Source: Verrucomicrobiota bacterium
Lineage (GTDB): Bacteria > Verrucomicrobiota > Verrucomicrobiia > Methylacidiphilales > JBCCWR01
Assembly (NCBI GenBank): GCA_039192515.1
Contig: JBCCXA010000020.1
Location: forward strand, 1-64,000
DNA: 64,000 bases
Direction of reading: 5' to 3'
The translations under genes and the position numbers were made by a program. The first letter of the stretch is position 1. Each line of letters starts with the position of its first letter. Under the pieces are notes generated by a model. The model was given only the letters and a program-made list of their open reading frames with translations, did not search any database and had not been told where the DNA came from. Below, one piece after another: positions 7,694 through 18,107 of this stretch.

Positions 7694-9001
7694 ATGATTG
7701 ATCTTCAACATAGAGCTTCTTTCCGCATTGAAGGGAATCAGCCCCTATCTGGAACAATCAAGCCGCAGGGAAATAAGAACGAAGCTTTGCCACTACTGGC
7801 TGCTTGTTGTTTGTCTGATGAACCCATCGAGTTAAGTAACTTGCCTGCTATTGAGGATGTCTCGAATCAATTTGAAATTCTAGATGAGCTTGGTGCAGAT
7901 ATTACTTTTCCGAAAGAGAGTGATCTCACCCGTGCGCAAGTTTGTGCAAAGAATGTCTCTCATGACAAGTTGCCTAGAGAGCTCTGTGCAAAGTCAAGGG
8001 GTTCGGTAACATTTGCGGGACCTCTGTTAGCTAAGCATGGGCATGTGGTTGTTCCCAAGCCGGGTGGAGATCGCATAGGCCGAAGGCGCTTAGATACACA
8101 CATACTGGCACTGCAGCAATTAGGGGCTGAGGTTGTGAAACATCCAAAGGGCTACGAGCTCAAAGCTAAGCAGCTTAAGGGGGCTGATATTTTATTGGAT
8201 GAGACTTCTGTTACGGCAACAGAAAATGCAGTTTGTGCGGCGACGCTAGCAAAAGGAAAAACGATCATTCGCAATGCTGCGAGTGAACCTCATGTTCAAG
8301 GGCTGTGTCAGATGCTGGTGAAGATGGGGGCAAAAATCTTAGGTATAGGCTCCAACATCTTGGAAGTGGAAGGCGTCAAATCCTTGGGCGGGGCGAAGCA
8401 CAAGATCGGTCCGGATTATCTAGAGGTGGGTAGCTTTATTTCATTGGCAGCGGTGACAGGAGGTGAGTTAGTAATTGAGCAGGTGGATACTTCGAACTTG
8501 CGGATGATTCGTTTGATTTTTCATAGGTTGGGAATTGAAACGCTAGAGGAGAAGGGGAATTTACGAGTGCCTGCAAAACAGGATATGAAGATTATTTCTG
8601 ATTTAGGCGGCGCGATCCCCAAGATTGAAGACGCTCCGTGGCCTGGCTTTCCCGCGGATATGACTTCTGTAGCATTGGTAACAGCCACGCAGTGCGGGGG
8701 CACCATCTTGATTCACGAAAAGATGTTTGAGTCACGGCTTTATTTTACAGATCCACTGATTTCAATGGGGGCAAGGATTGTTTTATGTGACCCGCACCGC
8801 GCAGTGGTCATAGGGCCTGAAAGACTCAAAGGTGCTCGACTCGTAAGTCCGGATATACGCGCAGGCATGGCCATGCTTATTGCCGCTTTGTGTGCGCATG
8901 GAGAGTCGACTATCCAAAACATTGTTCAGATAGATCGTGGATTTTCTCATTTGGATGAGCGTTTGCGTTCGTTAGGTGCCAAGATTGAAAGGGAAGAATA
9001 G
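7694..9001 (+). CDS. murA: UDP-N-acetylglucosamine 1-carboxyvinyltransferase with Asp in place of catalytic Cys
   Basis: MurA transfers enolpyruvate from PEP to UDP-GlcNAc in the first committed step of peptidoglycan synthesis. The 435-residue protein has the substrate-binding [12 protein letters not shown] (residues 26-37) and [17 protein letters not shown]. In the loop [14 protein letters not shown] the usual catalytic/fosfomycin-target Cys is Asp126. Asp at this site is known from chlamydial and mycobacterial MurA, which resist fosfomycin, so natural resistance is expected. The rest ([28 protein letters not shown]) is canonical. Length is slightly above the usual 420. Confidence 0.93.
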   Translation: MIDLQHRASFRIEGNQPLSGTIKPQGNKNEALPLLAACCLSDEPIELSNLPAIEDVSNQFEILDELGADITFPKESDLTRAQVCAKNVSHDKLPRELCAKSRGSVTFAGPLLAKHGHVVVPKPGGDRIGRRRLDTHILALQQLGAEVVKHPKGYELKAKQLKGADILLDETSVTATENAVCAATLAKGKTIIRNAASEPHVQGLCQMLVKMGAKILGIGSNILEVEGVKSLGGAKHKIGPDYLEVGSFISLAAVTGGELVIEQVDTSNLRMIRLIFHRLGIETLEEKGNLRVPAKQDMKIISDLGGAIPKIEDAPWPGFPADMTSVALVTATQCGGTILIHEKMFESRLYFTDPLISMGARIVLCDPHRAVVIGPERLKGARLVSPDIRAGMAMLIAALCAHGESTIQNIVQIDRGFSHLDERLRSLGAKIEREE

Positions 9002-9071
9002 CGCTTTGCGGTAATGATGTAGTGAGGTTGCAAAGTAGGGCGACTCGAGCAAGACCCAAGGTAAGAAAAGC

Positions 9072-10511
9072 TCATTTAGCTTCGCGTGGAGCCACTTCAA
9101 ATTTAGCGTAGCGTCCTTTGAAGATAAAGTTGACGGAGTCTACGGGTCCGTTTCTTTGTTTGGCGATGTTGAGCTTAGCGGGAATGAAATCGATGGGTGC
9201 TCCATCGCCATCATCACTTCCCTTCATATTTCTGGATAGGAGCATGACGATGTCAGCATCTTGTTCGATAGAACCGGATTCACGAAGGTGATGTAGGGCT
9301 GGCTCGCCATCTTTGGATTCATCTGGTTTTCGGTTCAACTGGGCGAGAACGATGATGGGGATGTTGAGTTCTAAGGCCAGTGCCTTCAGTCCTCTTGAGA
9401 TTTCTGCAACCTCTACTTGCCGGTTATCACGCGCTTTGGCGCTGGAGGAGGTAAGAAGCTGGAGGTAGTCGATGATGATAATTTCAATGCCATACATTTT
9501 CTTCATTCTACGCGCTTTGGCTCGCAGTTGTGAGATGGAGAGCATAGAAGACTCATCCATGTAGAGAGGCCATCCGGAAACTTCTTCCGAGATAATAGCA
9601 AGTTTATCTAGTTCGTTTTGGCTAAGGTTTCCTTTTCGGATGTTTTGCAAGCTAACTTCAGCGGTGGCCGCGAGCAAACGGAGCATGAGTTGTTGGCAAG
9701 TCATTTCTAAGGAGAACATGCCGATGGGGTAACCGGGGGAAACAATGCGGTCGCTCTCTACGTCGTAGCGGCTTTTGAGCATGTTTTTAGCAATGCTAAG
9801 GGCGAGTGCTGTTTTTCCCATACCAGGGCGAGCCGCAATAACGATCATTTCGCCTGGTTTAAATCCAGTGGTCAACTGATCAAGAGGGTCGAAGCCAGTG
9901 GGAAGTCCATCATAGCGACCGCGCATTTGCATGGTGCGCTCAATCATTTCCAGGGTTTTAATGACTACGTCCTTAGAGGCAGAGGTTGTGTTTGAGGTGC
10001 CTTGGTCTGCAATCTCGAAGATGAGTTTTTCTGCTTCATCCAATACTTCTTCTACCGCGTGTTCGCGTTCCTGGGTCGAGAAGACAATGTCAGTGCAAGC
10101 CGATTGAAGCTTGCGAAGGATGCTTTTTTCCCAGACAGTTCGGATTTGAGTGGGAGCAGTCAGAATAGACATAACACCCCCCGCTAACTCTCCAAGCGTT
10201 GCAGCACCGCCGATAGCCTCGTCTAATTTTCGGTCCTTCAGGTATTGTAAAACGGTTGAAGGATCGATTTCGATACTCTTGTTTCGCATATCGCATAAGC
10301 ATTCGAAAAGAGATTGATGAGCGGGGCTAAAGAAACTAGTAGAGGTGAGTTTTTCGGAAGCTAGGTCGATGATTTCATCTGGTTGTGAAAGCATAGCCCC
10401 AAGCACAGCACGCTCAGCCTCCATGCTTTGAATGGGATTGAGGCCATCCAGCTGGATTCCTTTTTTTTCAGATTTAGATTTCGGGAAGGTTTCAGAGCTG
10501 TGAGCAATCAT
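9072..10511 (-). CDS. dnaB: Replicative DNA helicase
   Basis: DnaB is the ring helicase that unwinds DNA ahead of the replication fork. The 479-residue product has the N-terminal all-helical domain (residues 25-125, EAERAVLGAMLSQPDEI) and a linker. It then has the RecA-like domain with Walker A ARPGMGKT at 227-234, IIIIDYLQLL as Walker B, and the C-terminal AQLNRKPDE and LRESGSIEQDAD blocks. No intein is present. It runs convergent to murA, with 70 bases between stops, and stands alone. An extra basic N-terminal ~20 residues precede the conserved domain. Confidence 0.97.
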   Translation of the reverse strand: MIAHSSETFPKSKSEKKGIQLDGLNPIQSMEAERAVLGAMLSQPDEIIDLASEKLTSTSFFSPAHQSLFECLCDMRNKSIEIDPSTVLQYLKDRKLDEAIGGAATLGELAGGVMSILTAPTQIRTVWEKSILRKLQSACTDIVFSTQEREHAVEEVLDEAEKLIFEIADQGTSNTTSASKDVVIKTLEMIERTMQMRGRYDGLPTGFDPLDQLTTGFKPGEMIVIAARPGMGKTALALSIAKNMLKSRYDVESDRIVSPGYPIGMFSLEMTCQQLMLRLLAATAEVSLQNIRKGNLSQNELDKLAIISEEVSGWPLYMDESSMLSISQLRAKARRMKKMYGIEIIIIDYLQLLTSSSAKARDNRQVEVAEISRGLKALALELNIPIIVLAQLNRKPDESKDGEPALHHLRESGSIEQDADIVMLLSRNMKGSDDGDGAPIDFIPAKLNIAKQRNGPVDSVNFIFKGRYAKFEVAPREAK

Positions 10512-10631
10512 GCAATATATGTTATCATTAGCCTATTTTTTCTCGACGAAAATCAAAATGGTAAAGAAGTTATCAATAACTTGTGGATGAGTGTTTAGTA
10601 AATCCGAAACCGTAGTTCATTGTGGGGTGAA

Positions 10632-12542
10632 CTAGTTACTAACAGTATTCACATTAATCTGATTTATTTCTGATGCTGTAGGCTCAAGAATACCTCTAAC
10701 CTTAGGGAATAGGAGTAGTGATTCGACAATGATCCAGACTTCTAGGATGAGGGTGACCATGCCAACTCCAATGAGGGTCCAGTTTTTTTGAGCCCACCAA
10801 GAAGATGGATCTCCACTGAAAATTTGTGACCAAAGTGCCCAGAAAGGCATGATAAGCATAAAGATTGCAGGAATAGTTAGGAACCAGACGGGGATATTGC
10901 GACGCCACAGGTAAAAGGTTATGACAATGAAAGAAAGTCCTCCAAGTAGTTGGTTGGTTGCTCCGAATAGCGGCCATAATAGCAAGCCTCCTTTCCCTGT
11001 CTTGGCAAGGGACCATTCTTGGCCAACCGGCGGAACCGCAGCGAGCAGCATGGCAATGCTGATAGCAAAGAGTGTCGCAATATGTTTGTTTTGGAGAAGA
11101 GTAAAGGGGCAATAGGGTTTAGAGTTGTTAGGATTTGGTTGATCTTTAAAAGATAAGGTTTTGGCAAGTTCTTGGATGACATAACGCTGAAGCCGACAAG
11201 CGGTATCCAAGGTAGTACCAGCAAAACTGGCCACTAAGACCCCCATGAGCGCAGTAGCAGCGGATGCGGATATGCCTATGGCTTTGAGAAAGTTCGATGA
11301 GCCCTCGACAAAACCGCCGATTTTTGAGGCGAGGCCACCTGCGGCGCCCCAAGAGTCGTAATGATTGAGCCAAGCAGCTTGCCCGGTTAGGAGCTCTCCA
11401 CTCTTGTTTTGGACGCCTAGCCCAATACCTGCGCCACAGGCTAAGAGAACAAGGATTGCAAAGAAACCCTCAGTAATCATAGCGCCATAACCTACAAAGC
11501 GCGCATCTGTCTCGGAGCGTATCTGCTTGCTGCTGGTTCCACTACTTACCAAACAATGGAACCCGCTGATAGCTCCACATGCAATGGTTATAAACAAGAA
11601 AGGAATGAGCATAGGGGCTCCATCAGGTTGGAGCTGTATCATGGGTGCTGCTAGGGAAAGACCTGGTCGAGTGGTAGGATCCGTTACCAAAGGTGATCCT
11701 CCAACCATTGAAGCAACAATCAATCCAATGATGACAAGTCCTATGGCAGACACAAGTTGAAGTGAATTAATAAAGTCACGGGGTTGAAGCAAAGTCCAGA
11801 CGGGTAAAATGGAGGCTACATAGGAATAAACGAGCAAGAAAAAGAACCATTTCCAAAGAGGCCACGCGGCAAGACTTTCATTCAACCATGCTAGTGGGCC
11901 GGCATTTCCAAAGATAACAGTGAGATACATGATAATAAGTGCGGCGGCGCTGGCAGTAGTCAGGTTGCCGATGCTACTGCTTTTCCGGTGCAACCAGCAA
12001 CCTATGGCGATAGCTAAAGGGATTTGTACGAGGCACGGAAAAATCGAGGATGGGTATTGACGAAAGACAGAGGCAATAACCAGCCCAAATATTGCCAGAA
12101 CTATGGTTAGCGCCAAGAAAAGCACGATGAGAAAAATCAAATTGACGCGGCGGTTGATAACTTTTCCTGCGATGTCTCCTACGGTTTGTCCATTATTCCT
12201 TAGGCTAACGACTAAAGCACCAAAGTCATGAACGCCTCCTATGAAGATGGATCCGAAGAAAACCCATAGGAGTGCGGGTAACCAGCCCCACATAATAGCA
12301 ATGGCTGGACCAACAATGGGACCTGTCCCGGCAATGGAGGTAAAGTGATGACCGAATACAACGAATTTAGGTGTTGGGACATAATCTTGGTCATCGCGTA
12401 GCTTTTCTGACGGGCATATCGCACTTGCAGAGAGGCGAAAAATTTTTCTACCTAGCCAACGACCATAGGTGTGGTAGGCGATTAGATAGCCGCCTGCACT
12501 AAGCAATGCAATAAGGAGAACTTCCATTGCACCTTGTAGCAT
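10632..12542 (-). CDS. cstA: CstA-family carbon-starvation transporter
   Basis: A 636-residue inner-membrane protein with about 16 hydrophobic segments. It contains the CstA signature regions VPTPKFVVFGHHFTSIAGTG and GPAIAIMWGWLPALLWVFFG near residues 55-95, and SSGTSSKQI in the middle. CstA and its relative BtsT import pyruvate or peptides during carbon limitation. The substrate here is not settled by sequence. It ends 120 bases before dnaB and begins 140 bases before the divergent pckG, so the two carbon-metabolism genes may share a regulatory gap, which is AT-rich. Confidence 0.92.
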   Translation of the reverse strand: MLQGAMEVLLIALLSAGGYLIAYHTYGRWLGRKIFRLSASAICPSEKLRDDQDYVPTPKFVVFGHHFTSIAGTGPIVGPAIAIMWGWLPALLWVFFGSIFIGGVHDFGALVVSLRNNGQTVGDIAGKVINRRVNLIFLIVLFLALTIVLAIFGLVIASVFRQYPSSIFPCLVQIPLAIAIGCWLHRKSSSIGNLTTASAAALIIMYLTVIFGNAGPLAWLNESLAAWPLWKWFFFLLVYSYVASILPVWTLLQPRDFINSLQLVSAIGLVIIGLIVASMVGGSPLVTDPTTRPGLSLAAPMIQLQPDGAPMLIPFLFITIACGAISGFHCLVSSGTSSKQIRSETDARFVGYGAMITEGFFAILVLLACGAGIGLGVQNKSGELLTGQAAWLNHYDSWGAAGGLASKIGGFVEGSSNFLKAIGISASAATALMGVLVASFAGTTLDTACRLQRYVIQELAKTLSFKDQPNPNNSKPYCPFTLLQNKHIATLFAISIAMLLAAVPPVGQEWSLAKTGKGGLLLWPLFGATNQLLGGLSFIVITFYLWRRNIPVWFLTIPAIFMLIMPFWALWSQIFSGDPSSWWAQKNWTLIGVGMVTLILEVWIIVESLLLFPKVRGILEPTASEINQINVNTVSN

Positions 12543-12687
12543 TTTATAAGATACTAATTCAAGAGAAGCAAAGTGATCGAATTTAAATATTAATATAACT
12601 TATCAAATAAATGTTGATTTATTAATTAATCTAATTTATTCTTAACGGCGTGAAGTTTAAGAAAATGCGCCAGAAAGGGGTTTGAAG

Positions 12688-14508
12688 ATGAAAGTAGGAA
12701 CAGTAGACAACGGAAAAGTTACCAACAAAAAGGTGATAGAGTGGATAGCGCAGGTCGCTGAGCTAACCACGCCCGACCGCATTCACTTGTGTGATGGGTC
12801 GCAAGAAGAATATGACTCACTTATGAAGCAAATGGTGGAGATGGGTATGGCCATCAAGCTAAACGAAGAGAAGAGACCCAATAGCTTTTTATTTCGATCG
12901 GATCCTGAGGATGTAGCCCGGGTAGAGGATCGAACATATATTTGTTCACTGAGTAAGGATGATGCAGGTCCCATGAATAACTGGTATGACCCGGTGAAGA
13001 TGAAAGCAAAACTTAAGACGCTTTTCAAGGGTTGCATGAAAGGGAGGACGATGTATGTGATTCCCTTTAGTATGGGACCGGTAGGTTCTTCTATATCTCA
13101 TATCGGAGTGGAGATTTCTGATTCACCTTATGTTGTAGTCAATCAGAGAATAATGACGCGGATGGGCCAGAAAGTATGGGATCTGTTAAATGCTGATGAG
13201 GAAAAGTTCTATGTACCTTGTGTCCACAGTGTTGGTGTGCCTTTAGAGAAAGGGCAAGATGATGCTAAATGGCCATGCAATAAGGATAACAAGTATATTA
13301 CGCACTTCCCTCAAACTCGTGAAATATGGTCATTTGGTTCTGGTTATGGCGGTAATGCGTTACTCGGTAAGAAGTGCTTCGCACTACGGATTGCCTCATG
13401 CATGGCTCGTGATGAGGGCTGGCTAGCAGAGCATATGCTTATACTGGGTGTTGAATCACCTGACGGAAAAAAGACTTATGTAGCGGCTGCCTTTCCTAGC
13501 GCATGCGGGAAGACAAATTTTGCCATGCTTATTCCACCTAAAGTATTTAGTGATCAAGGATGGAAAATATGGACTGTAGGAGACGATATTGCCTGGATCA
13601 AGCCATCAAAAGATGGTCAATTACGTGCCATTAATCCTGAGTATGGTTACTTTGGGGTGGCACCAGGAACCTCGATGCACACAAATCCCAATGCCATGAT
13701 TTCCTGCGAGAAAAATACCATTTTTACGAATTGTGGGTTAACGGAAGATGGCGATGTATGGTGGGAAGATATGACAGATGAACCGCCAGCTAAGCTTACT
13801 GACTGGAAGGGGAATGAGTGGACGCCAGGTTGCGGAAACAAAGCTGCGCATCCCAACGCTCGTTTTACAGCCCCGGCAAGTCAATGCCCAACCATAGATC
13901 CTGCTTGGGAAGATCCGGAAGGCGTTCCAATTGATGCCTTTATCTTTGGCGGACGTCGCATGAATGATGTACCGGTTATCTTTCAAGCATTTAACTGGAC
14001 CCATGGCGTTTATTTAGGAGCGACGATGGGTTCCGAGATGACGGCCGCTGCTGCAGGGCAAGTCGGCAAGTTGCGGAGTGATCCTTTTGCGATGTTGCCG
14101 TTCTGTGGATACAATATGGGAGACTATTGTAAACACTGGGTGGCGATGGGTAGAAAGCTTGGACATAAACCTCGTTTCTTCCATGTGAACTGGTTTCGTA
14201 AAAATAGTGAGGGAGAGTTTTTGTGGCCCGGATTTGGGGATAATATGCGTGTTCTCAAGTGGATTGTAGACCGTATTCATGGTGACGCACATGCTTCGGA
14301 ATCTCCAATCGGGTGGATTCCATTCTATGAGGATTTGGAATGGGAGGGGATAGATTTTCCTAAAGAAAAATGGGAAGAGGTCATGGAGATTGACGCAGAA
14401 GCTTGGAAATCAATTGTTGCTTCTCAAAGTGAGCTTTTTGTAAAGCTTGGAGCAACACTTCCCAAAGAAGTCCTTTTTGAACGCGATTTGCTTGTTTCAA
14501 GGCTTTAA
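12688..14508 (+). CDS. pckG: Phosphoenolpyruvate carboxykinase (GTP)
   Basis: PckG interconverts oxaloacetate and PEP using GTP and controls gluconeogenesis. The product is 606 residues from the ATG at 12688, which is preceded by AAAGGGG at suitable spacing. An in-frame TTG two codons upstream is less likely. Visible motifs are [20 protein letters not shown], the nucleotide loop [12 protein letters not shown] (around residue 270), GDDIAWIKP, and [18 protein letters not shown]. Length and motifs are typical of the GTP class. A hairpin terminator follows at 14537-14569. Confidence 0.97.
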   Translation: MKVGTVDNGKVTNKKVIEWIAQVAELTTPDRIHLCDGSQEEYDSLMKQMVEMGMAIKLNEEKRPNSFLFRSDPEDVARVEDRTYICSLSKDDAGPMNNWYDPVKMKAKLKTLFKGCMKGRTMYVIPFSMGPVGSSISHIGVEISDSPYVVVNQRIMTRMGQKVWDLLNADEEKFYVPCVHSVGVPLEKGQDDAKWPCNKDNKYITHFPQTREIWSFGSGYGGNALLGKKCFALRIASCMARDEGWLAEHMLILGVESPDGKKTYVAAAFPSACGKTNFAMLIPPKVFSDQGWKIWTVGDDIAWIKPSKDGQLRAINPEYGYFGVAPGTSMHTNPNAMISCEKNTIFTNCGLTEDGDVWWEDMTDEPPAKLTDWKGNEWTPGCGNKAAHPNARFTAPASQCPTIDPAWEDPEGVPIDAFIFGGRRMNDVPVIFQAFNWTHGVYLGATMGSEMTAAAAGQVGKLRSDPFAMLPFCGYNMGDYCKHWVAMGRKLGHKPRFFHVNWFRKNSEGEFLWPGFGDNMRVLKWIVDRIHGDAHASESPIGWIPFYEDLEWEGIDFPKEKWEEVMEIDAEAWKSIVASQSELFVKLGATLPKEVLFERDLLVSRL

Positions 14509-14536
14509 GGTCAGATTTCCTCTCTTACTGCAGATT

Positions 14537-14569
14537 AAAACGATGCTCTAGGTGTAGAGCGTCGTTTTT
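14537..14569 (+). terminator. Rho-independent terminator after pckG
   Basis: AAACGATGCTCTA pairs with TAGAGCGTCGTTT (one G-T wobble) around a short GGTG loop, followed by T residues. Confidence 0.8.
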
Positions 14570-14689
14570 GATTTCATACTTGGTGCTATCAAGTCGATAA
14601 GTAAATTTGGCTGTAAACGTTCATTATTAGCACTGGAAAAATATTAGTACTTAACTATAGTATCTACAAGCCACAAGCCTACGTTTGAT

Positions 14690-15814
14690 ATGTCTGATTT
14701 TGAGTATGAGCACCCTATTCGGAGAAAAAGGTCTAGCAACCAGGAGCTAGAAAAAAAAGGGTTAATACGTAGAAAGAAAAAAGCTACCCAGAATACTGAG
14801 GTGAAAAAGGCAAGGCCTCCACGCCGCCTCGTAGCCTCAAAGGGGCCTCCAGATTTAGATAAAAATGCTGCTAGGTTGGATGTTTCGAAGCCTGGTTTCA
14901 AAGAGCATATTCTGAAGTATGCGAATTTATACTTTGGATTTATAGGTTTTCTATTGGCGGTAGTGGCGCTTTATTATGTCGTGAAGGAGGTAAAATCCTC
15001 ATTCAAGGAAGATTCCATTGCCTCGCTAATTGGTTCTAAAGATAAGGGTGAAATAAATGAAGAAGCGGCGCTGCCTGAAAATGAAGAGGCTTACGTGTCC
15101 TCAAATGGTGAAAAATTATTTAACCTTGATTTAAAAGGTGATGAAGTGGCGGCTCAAAAGGCATCCCTAGCCCTGGAATCAAGCCGAGTCGGGTTATTTG
15201 ACGAAGCTCAAGTATTGATCAAGGAGGCAAGGGAAATAGATCCCAATCTATATGGATTGGCGTTAGTCGAAGCCACCTTGTTTATGGATAGGGAAGAGTG
15301 GGCCGATGCTGAGTACGCTTTGATCGACTCCATTGAGAAGCAACAAATGGCTGGACTTAGTTATTTTCGGTTAGCTCAAGTCTATAGATACTTTAAGAAA
15401 TATGATGATGCACTGGCTGCTGCTATGGGAGCCTTGCAAAGGGTGCCAAATAACGAATTCATTATGATCATGATAAGTGATTTGCATCGTTTCCTAGGTA
15501 ATGAGCAAGAGGGAGTTACTTGGGCTAAGCAGGCTTACGAGCTAAAGAGGAATGATTCAACTTTTGAGATGAAGTACTACTTGTCTAGCATTCAAGCTGG
15601 GGTTTTTGATGATGTAGCATACGGGCTTAAGTATAAGCTTGAAAGAGATTATGATTTAACTAACACGGATCTAATTTTGGGGGCGGCTTATTCCATTAAA
15701 AATGGGAACCAGGACCAAGCGATAGATTATCTTAGTAGGTTGAGAGCTCGCCAGATGCAAGAGAAGTTTGATAGTTACATGACGGATCCAACTTTTGCAA
15801 AAATTGATTTCTAG
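14690..15814 (+). CDS. Membrane-anchored TPR protein with basic N-terminus
   Basis: The 374-residue protein starts with a strongly basic ~60-residue cytoplasmic segment (RRKRS, RRKKKA, RPPRR). A single membrane helix follows at about residues 82-103 (FGFIGFLLAVVALYYVV). The rest is a soluble part made of helical repeats, with TPR-like units such as ALVEATLFMDREEWADAEYA and YFRLAQVYRYFKKYDDALAA. TPR domains usually scaffold protein complexes, so a role in an envelope complex is inferred; the partner is unknown. It stands alone between a terminator and the convergent methyltransferase gene. Confidence 0.7.
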   Translation: MSDFEYEHPIRRKRSSNQELEKKGLIRRKKKATQNTEVKKARPPRRLVASKGPPDLDKNAARLDVSKPGFKEHILKYANLYFGFIGFLLAVVALYYVVKEVKSSFKEDSIASLIGSKDKGEINEEAALPENEEAYVSSNGEKLFNLDLKGDEVAAQKASLALESSRVGLFDEAQVLIKEAREIDPNLYGLALVEATLFMDREEWADAEYALIDSIEKQQMAGLSYFRLAQVYRYFKKYDDALAAAMGALQRVPNNEFIMIMISDLHRFLGNEQEGVTWAKQAYELKRNDSTFEMKYYLSSIQAGVFDDVAYGLKYKLERDYDLTNTDLILGAAYSIKNGNQDQAIDYLSRLRARQMQEKFDSYMTDPTFAKIDF

Positions 15815-15819
15815 CTTTC

Positions 15820-16533
15820 CTAATTTTTAGAGGCAATGTGAAGCGCGACAGTTCCCAAAGTTAGGCGATGGTAGATTACTCTGGAAAATCCGCTTTTCTC
15901 AATTTGTTGTTGTAGGTTTTGAGCCTCGGGAAAAGCTTGTACACTATTTGATAGATGTTCATAGGCGGATTTTTCTCTGTATAGAAGAGATGTGATCCCA
16001 GGCATGATCCGCGACAAGTAAAAAAAGTATAAAGGACGTATCCATTTGTTAGGTTGAGAAAACTCTAGGATGAAAGCTTGCCCGTTAGGCCGGAGCACGC
16101 GGAGCATTTCTCGGAGTGCTTGCGGTTTTCTGGTGAAATTACGAAATCCAAAAGCAACCGTAATGCAGTCAAAGCAATTCTCTTTGAAAGGTAATTGATG
16201 GGCATCTGCTAGGAGCAAATGATGGCATTTCTTTTTTTGTGCCTGCGCAAGCATAGGGTAACAAAAGTCTGCTCCGACAGTTTGTATGTTCTTACTCTGA
16301 AGCCCAAGGGCAACATCCCCACTTCCAGTGGCGAGGTCTAAAACATTAAGTGGTTTCGCATCTTGAACCTTTTGTAGGAGAAAGTGTCTCCAATAGTAGT
16401 CTATGCCTAGGCTAAAGAAGTGATTGAAGAAATCATAGGGAGAGGCAATTTTCTCGAAATAAGCATGGATTTCATTGGCTTTAAGCTTAGCTAGTTGAGT
16501 GGAGTCATTTGATGATGAATCTTGTTGAGACAT
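15820..16533 (-). CDS. menG: Demethylmenaquinone/ubiquinone C-methyltransferase
   Basis: MenG/UbiE performs the C-methylation step in menaquinone or ubiquinone synthesis. The 237-residue protein has IASPYDFFNHFFSLGIDYYWR at the N-terminus, the SAM loop VLDLATGSGDVALGL, FGFRNFTRKPQALREMLRVL and ILEFSQPN, all typical of UbiE. In a bacterium of this kind menaquinone is the likelier product, but other men genes are not in the window. The symbol ubiE is equally used. It ends five bases from the convergent TPR gene. Confidence 0.93.
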   Translation of the reverse strand: MSQQDSSSNDSTQLAKLKANEIHAYFEKIASPYDFFNHFFSLGIDYYWRHFLLQKVQDAKPLNVLDLATGSGDVALGLQSKNIQTVGADFCYPMLAQAQKKKCHHLLLADAHQLPFKENCFDCITVAFGFRNFTRKPQALREMLRVLRPNGQAFILEFSQPNKWIRPLYFFYLSRIMPGITSLLYREKSAYEHLSNSVQAFPEAQNLQQQIEKSGFSRVIYHRLTLGTVALHIASKN

Positions 16534-16693
16534 GTTTTAGGGCAAAAGTAGAATCTAGAGAATACCACTAATGATAATTCAACTAATTAATCATATCAAA
16601 AAGTATCGCAAAACATTCAGTTTGACATGCTGAGGTAAGTGGTTACACAGAAAGCCACAAGCATGACTTAGCAATAACAGCTCATGACGCAAT

Positions 16694-17218
16694 ATGCTGA
16701 CACCCGATATGAATGGAAACGGCAAGATGAGTGACAAGAAAAAGTACAAGGTATTATTTTTGTGCACAGGGAATACGGCCCGAAGTGTGATGGGGGAACT
16801 GTTGATGGAACGATTAGGTGGGGGAAGATTTAAAACATATAGTGCAGGTTCTCATCCTAAGGGAGTTGTTAATCCCTACACGATTCGTGTTTTAGAGGAG
16901 GAGCATGAGATTGATGCAGGAAGCGCCAACAGTGAATCCTGGGAAGTGTATAAAGATGTTGATTTTGACTTTGTTATTACTGTTTGTGGTCATGCCAAAG
17001 AAAGTTGCCCCGTTTGGCCTGCTGATACCATTGTTGCTCATTGGGGCTCTGAGGATCCGGCTGCAGTGGAAGGCAGTGAAGAAGAGATTATGAAAGTGTT
17101 TAGGGAGGTTTCTTGGCAAATCCGAAGGAGGGTGGAGCTTTTTGCAGCATTGCCATTTGATGAGTTGGACCAAGCCGGACTGGAGGAACGCACCAAAGAA
17201 ATAGGTAGTAAGCCTTAA
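16694..17218 (+). CDS. Second arsenate reductase-like LMW phosphatase-fold protein
   Basis: The phosphate loop is KVLFLCTGNTARSVMGELL (C-x5-R), and a cysteine pair lies in ITVCGHAKESCP. It is the same architecture as the island ArsC, which it resembles throughout (SAGSHPKG, DPAAVEGSEEE), with a C-terminal tail about 20 residues longer. The second loop cysteine of the island protein (GNSCRS) is Ala here. The ATG at 16727 (MSDKKKYK) fits the family start better than 16694. It lies between menG and rph among housekeeping genes, so it is probably the resident copy. Arsenate reduction is likely, but no other arsenic gene is adjacent. Confidence 0.8.
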   Translation: MLTPDMNGNGKMSDKKKYKVLFLCTGNTARSVMGELLMERLGGGRFKTYSAGSHPKGVVNPYTIRVLEEEHEIDAGSANSESWEVYKDVDFDFVITVCGHAKESCPVWPADTIVAHWGSEDPAAVEGSEEEIMKVFREVSWQIRRRVELFAALPFDELDQAGLEERTKEIGSKP

Positions 17219-17294
17219 ATAGAGTGACAAGGCTGACTGACATGACTCTAAATCTTTTTTGCCTAAGAATGCTTTTGGTTGTAAGAGGTTAAGC

Positions 17295-18032
17295 GTGAAG
17301 CGAATAGATGGGAGACGCCCCAATCAATTGCGTCCTTATGAAATCAAATGGAATATAGCTCCTAATGCATCTGGCTCCGTGTTGATCAAGTGTGGTAAGA
17401 CACAGGTTATTTGCACGGCTACCATTGAAAATCACGTTCCTCGCTGGATGGATGCTCAAAACGTGGACGGGGGGTGGTTGACGGCAGAATATTCTATGAT
17501 GCCTGCCTCTACACTCTCGCGAAAACAAAGGGAAATAGCAAAAGGAAGGATTGATGGCAGGGGTCAAGAAATTCAGAGGCTAATTGGGAGATCACTCAGA
17601 GCAGTTACAGATCTAAGCTCTCTAGGACGAAGGACAGTATGGTTAGACTGTGATGTGTTAGCTGCAGATGGAGGAACACGCACGACTGCGATCACTGGTG
17701 CCTATTTAGCATTAAAACAGGCTGTGCATCATTTGATGGAGAAGGGCGAATTAGCAAAAAATCCACTCAAGTATGCGGTGGCTGCTACAAGTGTGGGAGT
17801 TTGGGCGGATATACCAATTCTTGATTTATGCTATGAGGAAGATCGTGATGCTTCAGTCGATATGAATGTGGTGATGACTCATAAGGGGGAGTTTGTAGAA
17901 ATTGGAGCCACCGGCGAGGAAGCAACCTTTAGCGCGGAACATTTAAAAGAGATGCTAGAGCTTGCGCAAGCCGGTATCAGAAAGGCTTTTCATTTCCAAA
18001 AAAAGGCATGGAAAGCCCTTGATGAAGCTTAA
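17295..18032 (+). CDS. rph: Ribonuclease PH
   Basis: RNase PH trims the 3' ends of tRNA precursors by phosphorolysis. From the GTG at 17295 (preceded by AGAGG) the product is 245 residues beginning VKRIDGRRPNQLRPYEIKW. It contains GGWLTAEYSMMPASTLSRKQRE, the phosphate-binding GRSLRAVTDLSSLGRRTVWLD, and LDLCYEEDRDASVDMNVV, all family hallmarks. The frame reaches back to a TTG at 17259, but that extension is not part of the family. It follows the arsenate-reductase-like gene on the same strand. Confidence 0.96.
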   Translation: MKRIDGRRPNQLRPYEIKWNIAPNASGSVLIKCGKTQVICTATIENHVPRWMDAQNVDGGWLTAEYSMMPASTLSRKQREIAKGRIDGRGQEIQRLIGRSLRAVTDLSSLGRRTVWLDCDVLAADGGTRTTAITGAYLALKQAVHHLMEKGELAKNPLKYAVAATSVGVWADIPILDLCYEEDRDASVDMNVVMTHKGEFVEIGATGEEATFSAEHLKEMLELAQAGIRKAFHFQKKAWKALDEA

Positions 18033-18107
18033 TGATAAGAATTTTCTAGCGAATGAGTGCTTTAGCGTTGACTGCCGCAAACGATTGAAGTTTAGTTTCA
18101 AACTGCC

